Position numbers and translations under genes: made by a program
Source of the DNA: Prorocentrum cordatum
Lineage: Eukaryota > Sar > Dinophyceae > Prorocentrales > Prorocentraceae
DNA: 64,000 nt
Direction of reading: 5' to 3'
Assembly: GCA_963575745.1 (NCBI GenBank)
Contig: CAUYUJ010019596.1
Location: forward strand, 112,034 to 176,033
Shown here: piece after piece, positions 11,095 to 20,488 of the stretch
Position numbering within the stretch: position 1 is the first letter of the stretch
Layout of the letters: every line of letters starts with the position of its first letter
The notes under the pieces: model-generated
What the model saw: the letters and a program-made list of their open reading frames with translations, nothing else
Told to the model about the DNA's origin: nothing
Database searches by the model: none

Positions 11095-11409
11095 GCTATG
11101 AAGGAAGATGAGCGCGGCCCCCTTCAGGAGGCCAACATGGGGCCAAAACCGTAGTAAAGTCAATGAGTTTGGCTTCAAAGAAGAGCAGAGGGGCCTATCT
11201 CCCTCCCCCCGTCGGGGCCAGAATCCTCGTGAGGGTCGTCGTTGTTTAGCCCTCCCAGGAGTCGAAAAAAGACCCCTCCAACCACCCGCGAAACCCCCTC
11301 TCCAGGTCCAGGGGGAGGGGGTAGGGGGAGGGGTAAACCCCTCCCCGAAGGTGAAGAAGGGGGCTTGAGAACAGAGAGAGCTCCTTAAACCACTCACGCC
11401 CAAAGGGCT
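11095..11409 (+). repeat. Direct repeat, copy 2 (~315 bp)
   Basis: Same boundaries as copy 1, offset 344 bp. It lies directly before the dynamin-like ORF and may mark the point where that gene was truncated. Confidence 0.9.
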
Positions 11410-11529
11410 GGTGGGATTAGTCCAGTACTGAGCGCCTGCTTCGGTGGTACTGCCACTGCAACGCTCACGCCTTACGGTTTCATTGGGACAGCAAATCCAC
11501 CGACCCAACTCCAGGAAGGCGAGTCACCA

Positions 11530-12924
11530 ATGGTACGGTTGTGTCACCAGGAGCAACATGAGAGGGGACAGCTTGAAAAAATTGGGTTGCGTGGCCATGG
11601 CGTAAGCGAAATATTAAACAGAATTCGCGACGTGTATCGACAGAACATGGTTCGCGATGTTGTCCCCAACACGATTAGATGCTTGTTGGACCAGCGCCAA
11701 GCACTGAAGGTAAAGCATGCAGAGTTGGGGTTGCCGTCAGCAAGTGGTGAACTGACTGACGCGGCTATTCAGTTTTTGTCTACCACAGTGCGCGACCGAC
11801 TGTTCGTTTTGTCGGACAGATTTCATGAAGAGGCGAAGCGGCTGCAATCAGCTCAGATGGAACTCCTCCAAGGAAATCTGATGGAGCTCATGCAGAAGCT
11901 GAGCGTAGCGACAGGGGACCAATTTGACGACAGCGTGCTCAGTCTGTGTAAGAAGAGTGTAGACCATCTGTCGACTGAGTTGGACACATGCTTGGACGTC
12001 TTGCTGGGCGACAACGAACAGCCTCTGAGGTTGCAGCGGTTTCCATCCATATTACGCGATATGAAAGAACTACTGAAACTTACGGTCGAGTCTTCAGACG
12101 AGTTGCCTCGGTACATCGTGCTCTTCCGCTCTGGAGTTTCCCCGTTGTGCAGTGGCAGCAATGTGTCTCCGTATTCAGTTCTTTCTCGTGAAGGTCTCAC
12201 GCAGCTGGCAAAACACCTAGCACATCTGACGCACGGCAGCCCGCTTCCCACTGCGCACTCCCGTGGCGATGACGTAACGAAAGTTGTGCGTCGTGAGTTG
12301 TTGGTGGAGACTTGCTACGCCTACCGCTCTGACCTCGATGAGCAGCTCGCCCGACTTACGGATGCCATGCGCGCCATGATGAAAGTGTCGCTAGTAAGTG
12401 TCGGCGACATGTGCTCAGCTGTAGGATTCGACACCTTTGAGCAGAAGGTAAGTGACGTCTATCACTTGGAGATGACGCTGGTATCCAGCACTTGGACCGA
12501 CCACTTGGGGACCAATGCTTTCTACGCAGAGGTCATCAACACCAAGTGGGCCAAGTACTTCACGCTGGAGCTGCCATGTCGGCACGACAGGACCTACCGC
12601 GTCGAGGAGGGGCAGGGTCGACACTTCCTCAGGTTTGCCGAGGGGCAAAGTGCGGACGGGCAAAGAGCGGACCAGCAAGAGAAGCGCAGAGCTCGTGACG
12701 AGGAGTACCTGGACAGGGAGAAGCAGCTCAGGCGGCAGGCCGTGGACCACGCCTGGAAGAAATTCGCGCGGAAGGCAATGGAGGATCGGGGGAGGGAGGG
12801 GCTGCTGCTGCTGCTGCTCCTCCTCCTCCTCCTCCTCCTGCAGGTCCGGGACCGGGAGGTGGTCCGGGACCGGGGGGGGTCCGGGACCGGGGGACCCACT
12901 CGCTCATCTATCTCGATAATATAA
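11530..12924 (+). CDS. Dynamin-superfamily-like protein, 5'-truncated
   Basis: The first ATG is at 11530, but the frame is open upstream to about 11420 and that extension reads sensibly: a Tyr-Gly-Phe-Ile-Gly segment followed by Asn-Pro-Pro resembles the strand that closes a dynamin GTPase domain (Gly-x-x-Gly-Val-x-Asn). After it comes an all-helical region with Ile-Arg-x-Val-Tyr...Val-Pro-x-Thr and a Leu-Gly repeat end, like the start of a dynamin stalk. No G1-G4 GTP-binding motifs are present, so the GTPase is missing, in unseen exons or deleted by the repeats before 11410. The C-terminus runs into a CTG/CTC poly-leucine tract and a GGTCCGGGACC minisatellite from about 12800, so the true end is uncertain. 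Family call is moderate: pattern resemblance only. Confidence 0.42.
   Translation: MVRLCHQEQHERGQLEKIGLRGHGVSEILNRIRDVYRQNMVRDVVPNTIRCLLDQRQALKVKHAELGLPSASGELTDAAIQFLSTTVRDRLFVLSDRFHEEAKRLQSAQMELLQGNLMELMQKLSVATGDQFDDSVLSLCKKSVDHLSTELDTCLDVLLGDNEQPLRLQRFPSILRDMKELLKLTVESSDELPRYIVLFRSGVSPLCSGSNVSPYSVLSREGLTQLAKHLAHLTHGSPLPTAHSRGDDVTKVVRRELLVETCYAYRSDLDEQLARLTDAMRAMMKVSLVSVGDMCSAVGFDTFEQKVSDVYHLEMTLVSSTWTDHLGTNAFYAEVINTKWAKYFTLELPCRHDRTYRVEEGQGRHFLRFAEGQSADGQRADQQEKRRARDEEYLDREKQLRRQAVDHAWKKFARKAMEDRGREGLLLLLLLLLLLLLQVRDREVVRDRGGSGTGGPTRSSISII
12838..12896 (+). repeat. GGTCCGGGACC minisatellite, short array
   Basis: Four units of GGTCCGGGACCGGGG inside the end of the dynamin-like ORF. The same unit occurs at 22.0, 23.4-23.8 and 40.5 kb. 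Confidence 0.85.
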
Positions 12925-13299
12925 GGTGTGTGGAAGATCTTCAATAAATATCGATAGTGGTCCACATGCTGATATGCATGATTACGTTTTCACCAATCTC
13001 GAGCGAGAGTGCAATGCTTGAGTAAATTCTGAGGGCGTCTCAGGCGACAGTGCGGCAAGGAGGGAGGACGGCAGGAGGGAGGAGGGAGGAGGGAGGAGGG
13101 CGAGGGAGGAGGGAAAGGGAGGAGGAGGAGGAGGAGGAGGAAAAGCAGGAGGAGGACGAAGACGAGGAGGATGAGGAGGCACGCAAAAGCGAAGTAAAAA
13201 ACTAACTCGGCTGGAAAAAGGAGGAGGAGGAGGAGTCCGTAGCCATTCTGGCTCAAACCATTGTGTCGGCGGGGTAGGCGAGAAGCCTTGTATATAGCT

Positions 13300-13330
<31 letters not shown>

Positions 13331-13374
13331 TTTGTGGATTGCGTATGTGTTGTTTTCTTGTTTTAGCTGTTTTT
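12925..13374. other. Gene-free spacer with GGA and TG repeats
   Basis: GGA-rich repeat at about 13040-13145, a second GGA run at 13218-13235 and a TG dinucleotide repeat at about 13299-13331. A spliced-leader-like sequence lies at 13236-13257. No ORF of interest. Confidence 0.7.
13236..13257 (+). other. Relict dinoflagellate spliced leader
   Basis: TCCGTAGCCATTCTGGCTCA followed by AA matches the 22-nt DinoSL at 20 of 22 positions (T to C at position 13 and the final G to A). It points along the plus strand, antisense to the transposase-like gene ending at 13375. Genomic DinoSL copies outside SL gene arrays are known in dinoflagellates as scars of retroposed mRNAs. Confidence 0.75.
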
Positions 13375-15180
13375 TCACCTCCTGAACTCTTCGGTCTCTG
13401 GGAGCAGTACCTCGTCGAAAACGCACCACATCCACTTGAAAAGTGTGTTTACAGCGACAGTCCTGGGGTGTAGGCCTTCCGCAATCGAGATCAATCTTCC
13501 GACGAGGTCCTCGTCCCCATACGTCCAAAAGTATCTTGGATTGCCGATTTCGGGAATCTGGTCCACGCAAAGATGGATGTACAGACGCAGCTTTGGATTC
13601 ATTTTCCACGTTTTTTCTTTTATTGAAACAAGCTGCTCGCACGTCTCGGCGATTGCAGTCTGAGCATCAGGCCGCATGAACTGAGACTCGTCCTCACATA
13701 GCGTGTAAAGTCGCACTAGACATTGAGAAACTCCTATCACCATTCTGTCCGTTTCGTCATCCATATCAGCATGGGTTGAGATGAGTTGTAGGGCGTAGTT
13801 AGGCAGCTTTCGCATGGCGGCGGCCTTGCCAGCAAGTTTTGGCCAGTTGCCGCCAGTTGAGCGAAGCCGATCGAGGGTCAACCCCCCATGCAATCTCGAA
13901 GTACATTGTGTAGCCTTGTACCACTCCACCAAATCTTTCTGGCACATCTTGACTCTTGCATCGTAAGTCGGTGCTCTGAACGCGTTCTTTTTCACAGCCA
14001 CGTGGAACATCACATTTCCAACAATGTGCGCCGCGATCCCGAGGCCGACGGTATGAAGGACGTCCACCGTAACGCACTCGAGCCTGAGGCCTAGGACAAC
14101 TAGGAATAGAACGGGTATCGCAAGACTTGTTGCAAGTCGGTGACGAATGTACGTTTCGTGAGTCCATCTCGTGGCCCTCCAGCCTGCATCCTGAGCCACA
14201 TTAGTCCAACACCTGTGCATGTCGTCAGAACTTGCTCGGCAGACAGGGCACATCATGTCGCTCTGGTTCCACTGGGGGAAGTTAAAGACCTCTTTGTAGA
14301 AAGACCAATCGCCTCTGATCTGGCAGAGGCAGGCACGGAATCCTGCCGCCAGATCTTGACCTCCACCCTCCAACGCCCGATTGTTCCAGTTAACGAATGG
14401 AGTCTGACCACTAAGCATCACATTGCAACTCCATCCAAATATCCTGAGCAAACTATCAAGCGTATCCGACGTCATGTCAGATGTGCGGCACACTGTGAAC
14501 AAGAACCGCGTTTGAATTGTTGTGCCTGCTGCGACAAGGCTGTTCCATGCCAACCCGTACATGGAGTCGGCAGAACAAAATGCCTTTCCGTCTCCGTGAA
14601 ATCCGATCGGAACAGTTCTATCCCATACATCGCGTGGCAGGTGTGGATGCTCTTACACGAAACGGGAGTGGGCCATCGACTCCCAGAAGGCCACGAGGCC
14701 ACCATCAAGGCCGACGATTCTCTGATCCCACACGTCTCTCCGCCTAGCACACATTTCCATGACAAACTTGTGAGGGAATATAACTGGATGTACGATCTTC
14801 CTGCTATGCTTCATTGGTACTTCGACCCAGTAAATGGGTGGCGAGCCGAGCGGGTAGCCGAAGAGATTTTTCAAATCTCGTAGAAGGTTTTGAGGCCATT
14901 TCCCATATGTACCAACTGCTGCTAAATTGTCCAACCCCTCGGCTCCTTGCTGCTGGGCTGCGAATGCACATTCCTGAACTTTAGCTGACGATGGGGTGCC
15001 AGTTGCCCAGTCCTTGCGCATGGTGCGACAGAACGGTCCAGCTTCAGGAGCTGGCTCATTTGAAACAGCACTCCGTGATGATCTCTGGCGGACGCCTCCT
15101 CGAATCTTTGATTCCGACAGCTCGGGCTCAGGATCGTCAGCACGCGCGTCTAGCAAGCTGTTCGAAACGTCGTCTGACAC
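13375..15180 (-). pseudogene. Transposase-like protein T1 (dinoflagellate family), one in-frame stop
   Basis: The two minus-strand ORFs 15180-14653 and 14562-13375 are in the same frame and separated only by a TAA at 14655-14653; the sequence between them reads as coding. The frame opens near 15231 without a clear ATG, so the start is unknown. Features: a Gly-Phe-His-Gly-Asp-Gly block near residue 195, a CPVC site, Val-Asp-Val-Leu-His-Thr-Val-x-Leu-Gly near residue 372, and Gly-Asn-Pro-Arg-Tyr..Tyr-Gly-Asp-Glu near 552. The same blocks occur in T2 at 33.4 kb. I know this family as abundant and unnamed in dinoflagellate genomes. The three acidic blocks suggest a DDE/D-type transposase; that is inference. 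The lone stop suggests a recent nonsense mutation or readthrough. Confidence 0.6.
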
Positions 15181-15413
15181 CGCCCTTTCTATCCATGCAT
15201 CTCGAAAGTGGCGTGCCTCTCAGCACAACAAGGAAAAATGCACAGCAACATCACTGGGATGCCTTGCCAATTACTGTGAACCAGAATTATGGGCAACGGA
15301 GTGGGTGGGAGAGGGAAGGGGAGGCATGTTTCAGTTGGTATGTCATTTGGCATTGTATGTGTGCCGTGCATGTCATAACGCTCGTTGCAGGTTGGATTTC
15401 ATGTGATGTGATG

Positions 15414-15607
15414 TTCATTTCATGTGGATTCGTTTGGTAGTTCATTGTATAGGTCTCTTCAGTTTGCCGTGTCCGTCTTGTTTGTATACAGGTCCCCTAA
15501 ACATCGTTTGTTCATTTCATGTGGATTCATGTGGTAGTTCATGTTATATGTCTCTTCGGTTTGTCGTGTCCGTCTTGTTTGTATACAGGTCCCCTAAACA
15601 GCGTTTG
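15414..15607 (+). repeat. 97-bp tandem duplication
   Basis: 15414-15510 and 15511-15607 are near-identical units beginning TTCATTTCATGTGGATTC and ending CCCCTAAACA-CGTTTG. Shorter echoes of the end (CCTAAACAG-GCTTGCACTAAG) continue to about 15740. No coding signal in 15240-15930. Confidence 0.9.
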
Positions 15608-15932
15608 CACTAAGAGTTTCTTGCAAGGGTTGCAATTGTTGCGATCGGTACCTAAACAGAGCTTGCACTAAGGTTTTAGTAGCCCTACGGGTCCCCAAAC
15701 AGTGCTTGGACAGTGCTTGCTCAGTGCTTGCACTCAGTGTTGAAAGTTCAGTGCGTTTTGCGCCTGCAGGTAAGCGGACGGCTGCGAGCGAACGGCCAGC
15801 TCCAAGCCAGCTCAAGAGAAAACGTATTTGCAACTACGCTTCAAAACAACTCTCCCCAAGCAAAGAAACTGAAGTGCAGAACTCCCTGCGGCTGAAGATA
15901 CCCCGAACTTTGATGCGACATGCTGTCACGCC

Positions 15933-17030
15933 TCACTCCCTCTTGGTCCTCCTGCGCTTGTTGCCACCCTCCCCAGTCGGCTTCGGGGTGTAGGCATTGA
16001 ACCTGACGGCCCACTCCTTGATGGAAACGTCTTCCTTGTCAATCGCATCCAAGGTGTTGATCAATTTCGGCAGCTCAGTGTCGTTCACCTCCTCGGTGCA
16101 CATCCTGTCCAGGATTTTGGTGGCCCTCGCAAGCTTCGCAATATGCTTGTCGAGGTCTTTCACGAAGGTCTCAGAGTACTTACCATTGTCAGAAGATGCT
16201 CCGATCTTAGTTTCGATCACCTTGGCATCGGCGTGCATGTCATGGTACACGCGAAGCTTATCCTGCACACCAGCCCGAAGCTCCTCGACGCGCTTGTCCA
16301 TCTTCGTCGTCTCTGTCTCGGGCTCCTCCTTGATCTTCACATCGGAGCTCGCCGCCATGGCACTGTTGAACGTGGCGAGGTCCTCCTCGTCGGCGTCGCC
16401 CGAGACCTGCAGCATGAAGGTGTGGATGTCCTCGTCGCTCATCCGCTGCCACTCGGTGGGCACAGGGGGTCCGCTGCCACTCCACCAGCAGTGGGTCCGT
16501 GGAGCCTGTGAGGCGATCAGGCCTGCTCCTGAGTTTGCCACACTCGCGCCAATGCTTGGCCTTGGCCTCGCCTAACTCAGCGTCCATCTTATCCTGGGAC
16601 ATCCACGGAACATCGTTGTACGTGATGTTAGATGTCTTCTTCGTCTTCTCGCTGAGCGACTTCTTCTCTGTATCCTTGCACCTCAGCTGGTGCACGAGGA
16701 ACTTCTCTAGAAACGCCATCTTGGTAGCGCCTTTCGCCGACGAAGCTGCAGCGTCTGGGTTCGAGGGGAGGAAGTGCTTCATCGACTGCTTCTTCGAGGC
16801 CAGCTCCTTACCGTCTGCCTGTCGGCAGGCTCGAGAGATCCCCGCCACCCCACTGCCCCCGTGGAGGGTTGGGCGGGGTATGCGTATGCATACCCCGCTC
16901 AACCCTCCACAGACAGTGCCCTGTTTGAGAAATCGTGCGCTGCCTGTGCGAGTATCTCTCGAGCTTTGGCCAGCTCCTCCTTCGACGGCGTGACTGTGCT
17001 GAGGGTCGTCTTTGCCATCTTCGGAGCCAT
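15933..17030 (-). CDS. Dinoflagellate mobile-element-associated protein D, one intron and one frameshift
   Basis: The start is the ATG at 17030 (Met-Ala-Pro-Lys). Exon 1 runs to 16911, an intron occupies 16910-16819, and exon 2 continues downstream. A +1 change at the G5 run 16465-16469 is needed to pass from the frame ending Leu-Val-Glu-Trp-Gln-Arg to the frame with Trp-Gln-Arg-Met-Ser-Asp-Glu-Asp. Recognisable parts: a Lys-rich N-terminus, Phe-Leu-Glu-Lys-Phe-Leu-Val-His-Gln, a Leu-Thr-Gly-Ser-Thr-Asp-Pro motif, an acidic Lys-x-Glu-Pro linker, a helical C-terminal half and a basic tail. This pattern recurs in hypothetical dinoflagellate proteins encoded near transposase-like genes. Function unknown. 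It lies 753 bp upstream of T1 on the same strand. Confidence 0.55.
16819..16910 (-). other. Hairpin intron (92 bp, GT-AG, phase 0) in gene D
   Basis: On the minus strand the donor is TCT|GTGGAG and the acceptor is GACAG|GCA. Splicing joins ...Asn-Arg-Ala-Leu-Ser to Ala-Asp-Gly-Lys-Glu. The intron begins exactly with one arm of a 23-bp inverted repeat (GTGGAGGGTTGAGCGGGGTA...), 22 of 23 positions matching the other arm across a 4-nt loop. Confidence 0.65.
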
Positions 17031-17299
17031 GGTGCGCAGCAGGGTCCAAGCCAGAACTCGCGCACTGCACTCGAGCACAAGTGGCTGTCGAGAGCTGGGG
17101 CCTCCAGAACATGAGCGATCAAGCCACTGAGGCTCCGGACTGCCTGCCCCGGACGTCCCCAGACATGAAGGCCTCCCCACCAGATAGGTTTTGTTGCCCC
17201 TCAGCCCTCTCCTAGGCATGAGTTGCGCGAGTGAAATGCGCCTGCACCCCCAGTGGCGCGCAAGATAACAAGTGCAATCCTGGTGGACACAGGGCGCGC

Positions 17300-17705
17300 G
17301 CTAAAAGTGAAAAATGAAACATGCATTTTTCATATTTCATGTTATTCTTCTTTTTTCAAAAACTTTTTTCTTCATATATATGTATATATATGGTTTTCCT
17401 AATAAAATGAAAAATGAAAAATAAAATGAACAATGAAAAATACATGTTTCATGTTTCACTTTTTGTTTCAACTCGTGACCGCACCTGGTACCCAGACGAT
17501 TCCCACAGTGGCACATCCTGTGTCCTCAGATTTCTGAAATGACTCATGCACTCAAGGGAGCTGAGGGTATCCGAAGGGTTGCAACTATGCCACGAGTCCC
17601 CAGGAGGCCCTCGAAAGTCCACCAGGCCTTCGAAGAGGCCGCAAAGTGAAAAATGAAAAATGCATGTTTCATTTTTCAGTTTATGTTTCATTTGGTGTTT
17701 CAGCT
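17300..17705. repeat. AT-rich palindromic repeats (TGAAACATGCATG type)
   Basis: Three imperfect palindromes at about 17305-17345, 17404-17470 and 17644-17702, built from TGAAAAATGAAACATGCATG and its complement. A fourth is at 20357-20410. Between them is ordinary sequence with no supported ORF. Confidence 0.7.
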
Positions 17706-17827
17706 CAGACCGCCCAAGACGGCCCCAATGGCCTCCAGGATAGCCCCAAGACAGCCCGTGAGGCCCCATAGAAGGCCCCATATCAGCAAACGATGGCCCC
17801 AAGATTTCCCAAGAGGTTCCCCAGGAG

Positions 17828-17940
17828 GTGGGAGAGGGTGAGGAGGAGGAGGAGGAGGAGGAGGAGGAGGAGGAGGAGGAGGAGGAGGTGGGGGGGAGAA
17901 GGATGAGGAGGAGGAGGAGGAGGAGGAGGAGGAGGAGGGC
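17828..17940 (+). repeat. (GGA)n microsatellite
   Basis: Almost pure GGA repeats with one GGTGGGGGG interruption. ORFs on both strands here are Glu or Pro/Ser homopolymers. Confidence 0.95.
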
Positions 17941-18047
17941 CCTTTACAGCTTCCCCCAGCTAGATTGCTTCGCGAATGTAGATGCCCTGCTGGCAGTGAG
18001 ACTGACACTGAAACCATTTGTGCAGAGCGGAGCGCGGCAGCACGGCT

Positions 18048-18687
18048 CATGACGGGGTCATCTTCTTGCAGCACTTGCGCCTCTTCTTGCGAGCGAAGAG
18101 CGCGTCCTCGTCGATCTCATCATCCTCCGAGGCTCCGTGTGCCACAGGCGGCTGTGCACGCACCGACGAGCTTGATGATGACGTCGCATGCTGGATGAAC
18201 GGTGCGACCTCAGCCTTCATGGTGGCCCAGCGCTGCTCGTAGTCCTTGATCTTGCCCGCCTCGTAGTCGGCCGTCGCGTCGAAGTGCTCGTTGGAGATCC
18301 GACGAAGTTGGCTAGGTTCTGCTTCAGGTCGCTGAGATAGGGATGATCTGGCATAGTGAACACCCAGCTGTGAGTGACGCTCTGGAAGGCCTCGGCGCGC
18401 TCGAGAGACTCCTTCAGGTTGTCGGCCACGATGCTCGGGCCATGGCCAGGTGAGTTGATGAACTCCACCTCGTCGTCGTCGCTATCGCTCGTGCCACTGC
18501 GTGCTTGAATGATGTGAGCTGCGGCAATTGCATCGACCAGCTGCTGCCTGCTGTCATCCACGTTCGGGGCTGGTGGAGCTGGAGGAGCAAGATCTTGGCC
18601 GCGCACGGCGCTGCCATCGGCTGAGAGCCTGACGTTTGCGCCAGCAAATGCAACGAACTCAGCGCTTTTCGGAGCCATCTCCGACAC
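18048..18687 (-). CDS. Hypothetical protein C with one frameshift
   Basis: The start is ATG at 18687, or at 18678 (Met-Ala-Pro-Lys), about 20-30 nt after a relict spliced leader. The first frame gives an Ala/Pro-rich N-terminus, an acidic Ser-Asp-Ser-Asp-Asp-Asp-Glu segment and a Pro-Tyr-Leu-Ser-Asp-Leu-Lys-Gln-Asn-Leu-Ala segment. Near 18300 a single-base shift moves to a second frame that reads as coding: a Tyr-Glu-Ala-Gly-Lys-Ile-Lys-Asp-Tyr-Glu helix, a Ser-rich linker and a basic, Cys-containing tail (Arg-Lys-Lys-Arg-Arg-Lys-Cys-Cys), ending at the TGA 18050-18048. The basic tail could be a nuclear localisation signal. No family function is known to me. Confidence 0.5.
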
Positions 18688-18707
18688 GCGTCAGAGAAGG
18701 ATATTGC

Positions 18708-18729
18708 CTCGAGCCAGAGCGGCTGCGGA
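18708..18729 (-). other. Relict spliced-leader-like sequence before gene C
   Basis: The minus strand reads TCCGCAGCCGCTCTGGCTCG then AG. About 16 of 21 positions match DinoSL and most differences are transitions. It lies about 20-30 nt upstream of the gene C start codons, the position expected for a retroposed spliced-leader mRNA. Confidence 0.5.
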
Positions 18730-18829
18730 CGAGCGAGAGATATTGCCTCGACTGGCAAGGAGAAAGCCCCCGCAGGAGCCTAGTATAAGATATGCAAAGG
18801 CCTCCACCCAACGCGAGTGGAGTGACCCT

Positions 18830-18911
18830 GCTATCAGACACTTTCAGCGTGCTTTAGTCATGCTGAGAGTGCTTTAGTCATGCTTTAGTCATGCTGAACG
18901 TGTCTGATAAC
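18830..18911. repeat. Short element with 19-bp inverted ends
   Basis: GCTATCAGACACTTTCAGC (18830-18848) pairs with GCTGAACGTGTCTGATAAC (18893-18911) at 17 of 19 positions. Between them are three copies of GCTTTAGTCATGCT. Terminal inverted repeats with short internal repeats resemble transposon ends. Confidence 0.55.
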
Positions 18912-19261
18912 AGTTCCAAGGTCGTGCTCCAAAGAATATGACCAGGATTTCGAGGAGGGAACAGAAACAAGAAGGGCGTAAGGAACCTCCCAAACCTCGT
19001 CGAGCCTCGGGAACCTAACATGGCACCATGTATTTGCGCCGCATAGGTTGCGCCACATCGTTTACACTACATAGGTTGCGTCGCGTCGACTGCACCCCCA
19101 GGTTGCGCTACACAAGCTGAACCGCACATATAGCCTACATCATAGATAACATCTCGCAGAGAGTCCCATACATAATGCACCACTTATGTATTGCACCACA
19201 TAGTTTGCGCCTCGCATCTTGACCCAAGTAGTTCGTACAGCTTAGATGTAAGTGTAGTTGG

Positions 19262-19545
19262 TCCACGCTGGCGCACTGTTTGGAGTCCACAACGTTTGGG
19301 GTCCACACTGTTCGGAGTCTACACTGTTTGTGGCCCACGCCGTTCGGAGTCTACACTGTTTGTGGTCCACACTGTTCGGAGTCTACACTGTTTGCGGTCC
19401 ACGCTGTTCGGAGTCTACACTGTTTGTGGTCCACACTGTTCGGAGTCTACACTGTTTGTGGTCCACACTGTTCGGAGTCTACACTGTTTGTAGTCCACAC
19501 TGGTTGTGGTCCACACTGTTCGGAGTCTACACTGTTTGTTGCGGT
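19262..19545 (+). repeat. 32-bp minisatellite
   Basis: About nine units of CTGTTCGGAGTCTACACTGT plus TTGTGGTCCACA, highly homogeneous. The surrounding 18912-19672 has no supported gene. Confidence 0.95.
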
Positions 19546-19672
19546 CCACCATATGTGTCATGTGCTCACCACTGTCGTGTCTATCTTATGCACGTGTGAG
19601 TTCTTGCCCCACGTACCCCTCGAGCGGCAGTCGCACCGATAAACGCAGAGAAGACAACTCAATTCACTAAAC

Positions 19673-20031
19673 TCACGTCTTGACTTTCTCATCCCACGAC
19701 TTGGCAACCTCCCTGGCAAACGCTGATGCCATCTTGCTCGCGACTTCAACCGAAATCCTCAGGCGAATGAGCTGTTTCTTTTCATGGGAGTACGCCCTCG
19801 AGTGCACCCGATTGCGCACTTTCGACCATGTGTTCCCAGGCCCCAGCTTCCCCAAGTCAAGGAGGTCGCTGAAGAAGTCGGACTCCGCATCCTCGGGAGC
19901 CGCCCCGCCAAACACATATCGAAATTGCGCCGCACGTCGCGGTGCAGTTTAGATATGCCTGAACTTCGTTCCTCCGTCTCCTCATCCCTGTCCTCCTCCT
20001 CCTCCTCCTCCTCCTCCTCCGCATTCGTTTT
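19673..20031 (-). pseudogene. Short hypothetical protein B, frameshifted
   Basis: Two minus-strand frames join by a one-base shift near 19920: Leu-His-Arg-Asp-Val-Arg-Arg-Asn-Phe in one frame continues as Arg-Tyr-Val-Phe-Gly-Gly-Ala in the other and ends at 19673. The part after the join is well-formed (acidic Glu-Asp-Ala-Glu-Ser-Asp, then a Lys/Arg-rich helical end). The upstream part runs into a TCC/GGA repeat, so the start is not visible; the GTG at 19915 is only an ORF limit. No recognised domain. It could be the last exon of a larger gene. Confidence 0.35.
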
Positions 20032-20225
20032 TTTTTTTTTCAAACCGATTTGAAACAAAACTCTACCTCCTCATCCTCCTTGCCATCCTCCTCCTCCTCC
20101 TGCTCCCTCCTTCCTCCTCCTCCTCCTCCTCCTCCTCTTTCTTCTAGCAGAGTTAGTTTTTTACTTCGCATTGTGGGTGCCTCCTCCTCCTCCTCCTCCT
20201 CCTGCTCCTCCTCCTCCTCATCCTC
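19985..20225 (+). repeat. (TCC)n microsatellite cluster
   Basis: TCC runs at 19993-20020, 20065-20145 and 20180-20225, with a poly-T at 20029-20040. It interrupts the upstream end of gene B. Confidence 0.9.
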
Positions 20226-20488
20226 CCACATCCTCACCTCCTCCAGGGTTTTCCCCGACCAGCCCCCCTTCCCCTCTCCCCCCTCCCCTCCGTGTCCCCC
20301 TCCCCCTCGCCGTCCCCGCTCGCCTTCCTCACCGATGGTTTTCACGAACACAAAAGCTGAAACATAAAATGAAAAATGAAACATACATGTTTCATGTTTC
20401 ACTTGTGGTTTTTGTGTAACTGAAACGTGGCCGTGAAATTAGCCATGCATGTTTTCCAACACGTTTCTGGATTCATATTTGTCATGTG

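Noticed and set aside
19262-19545. CRISPR array
   Set aside because: Tandem repeats are contiguous, with no unique spacers, and no cas genes; the genome is eukaryotic.
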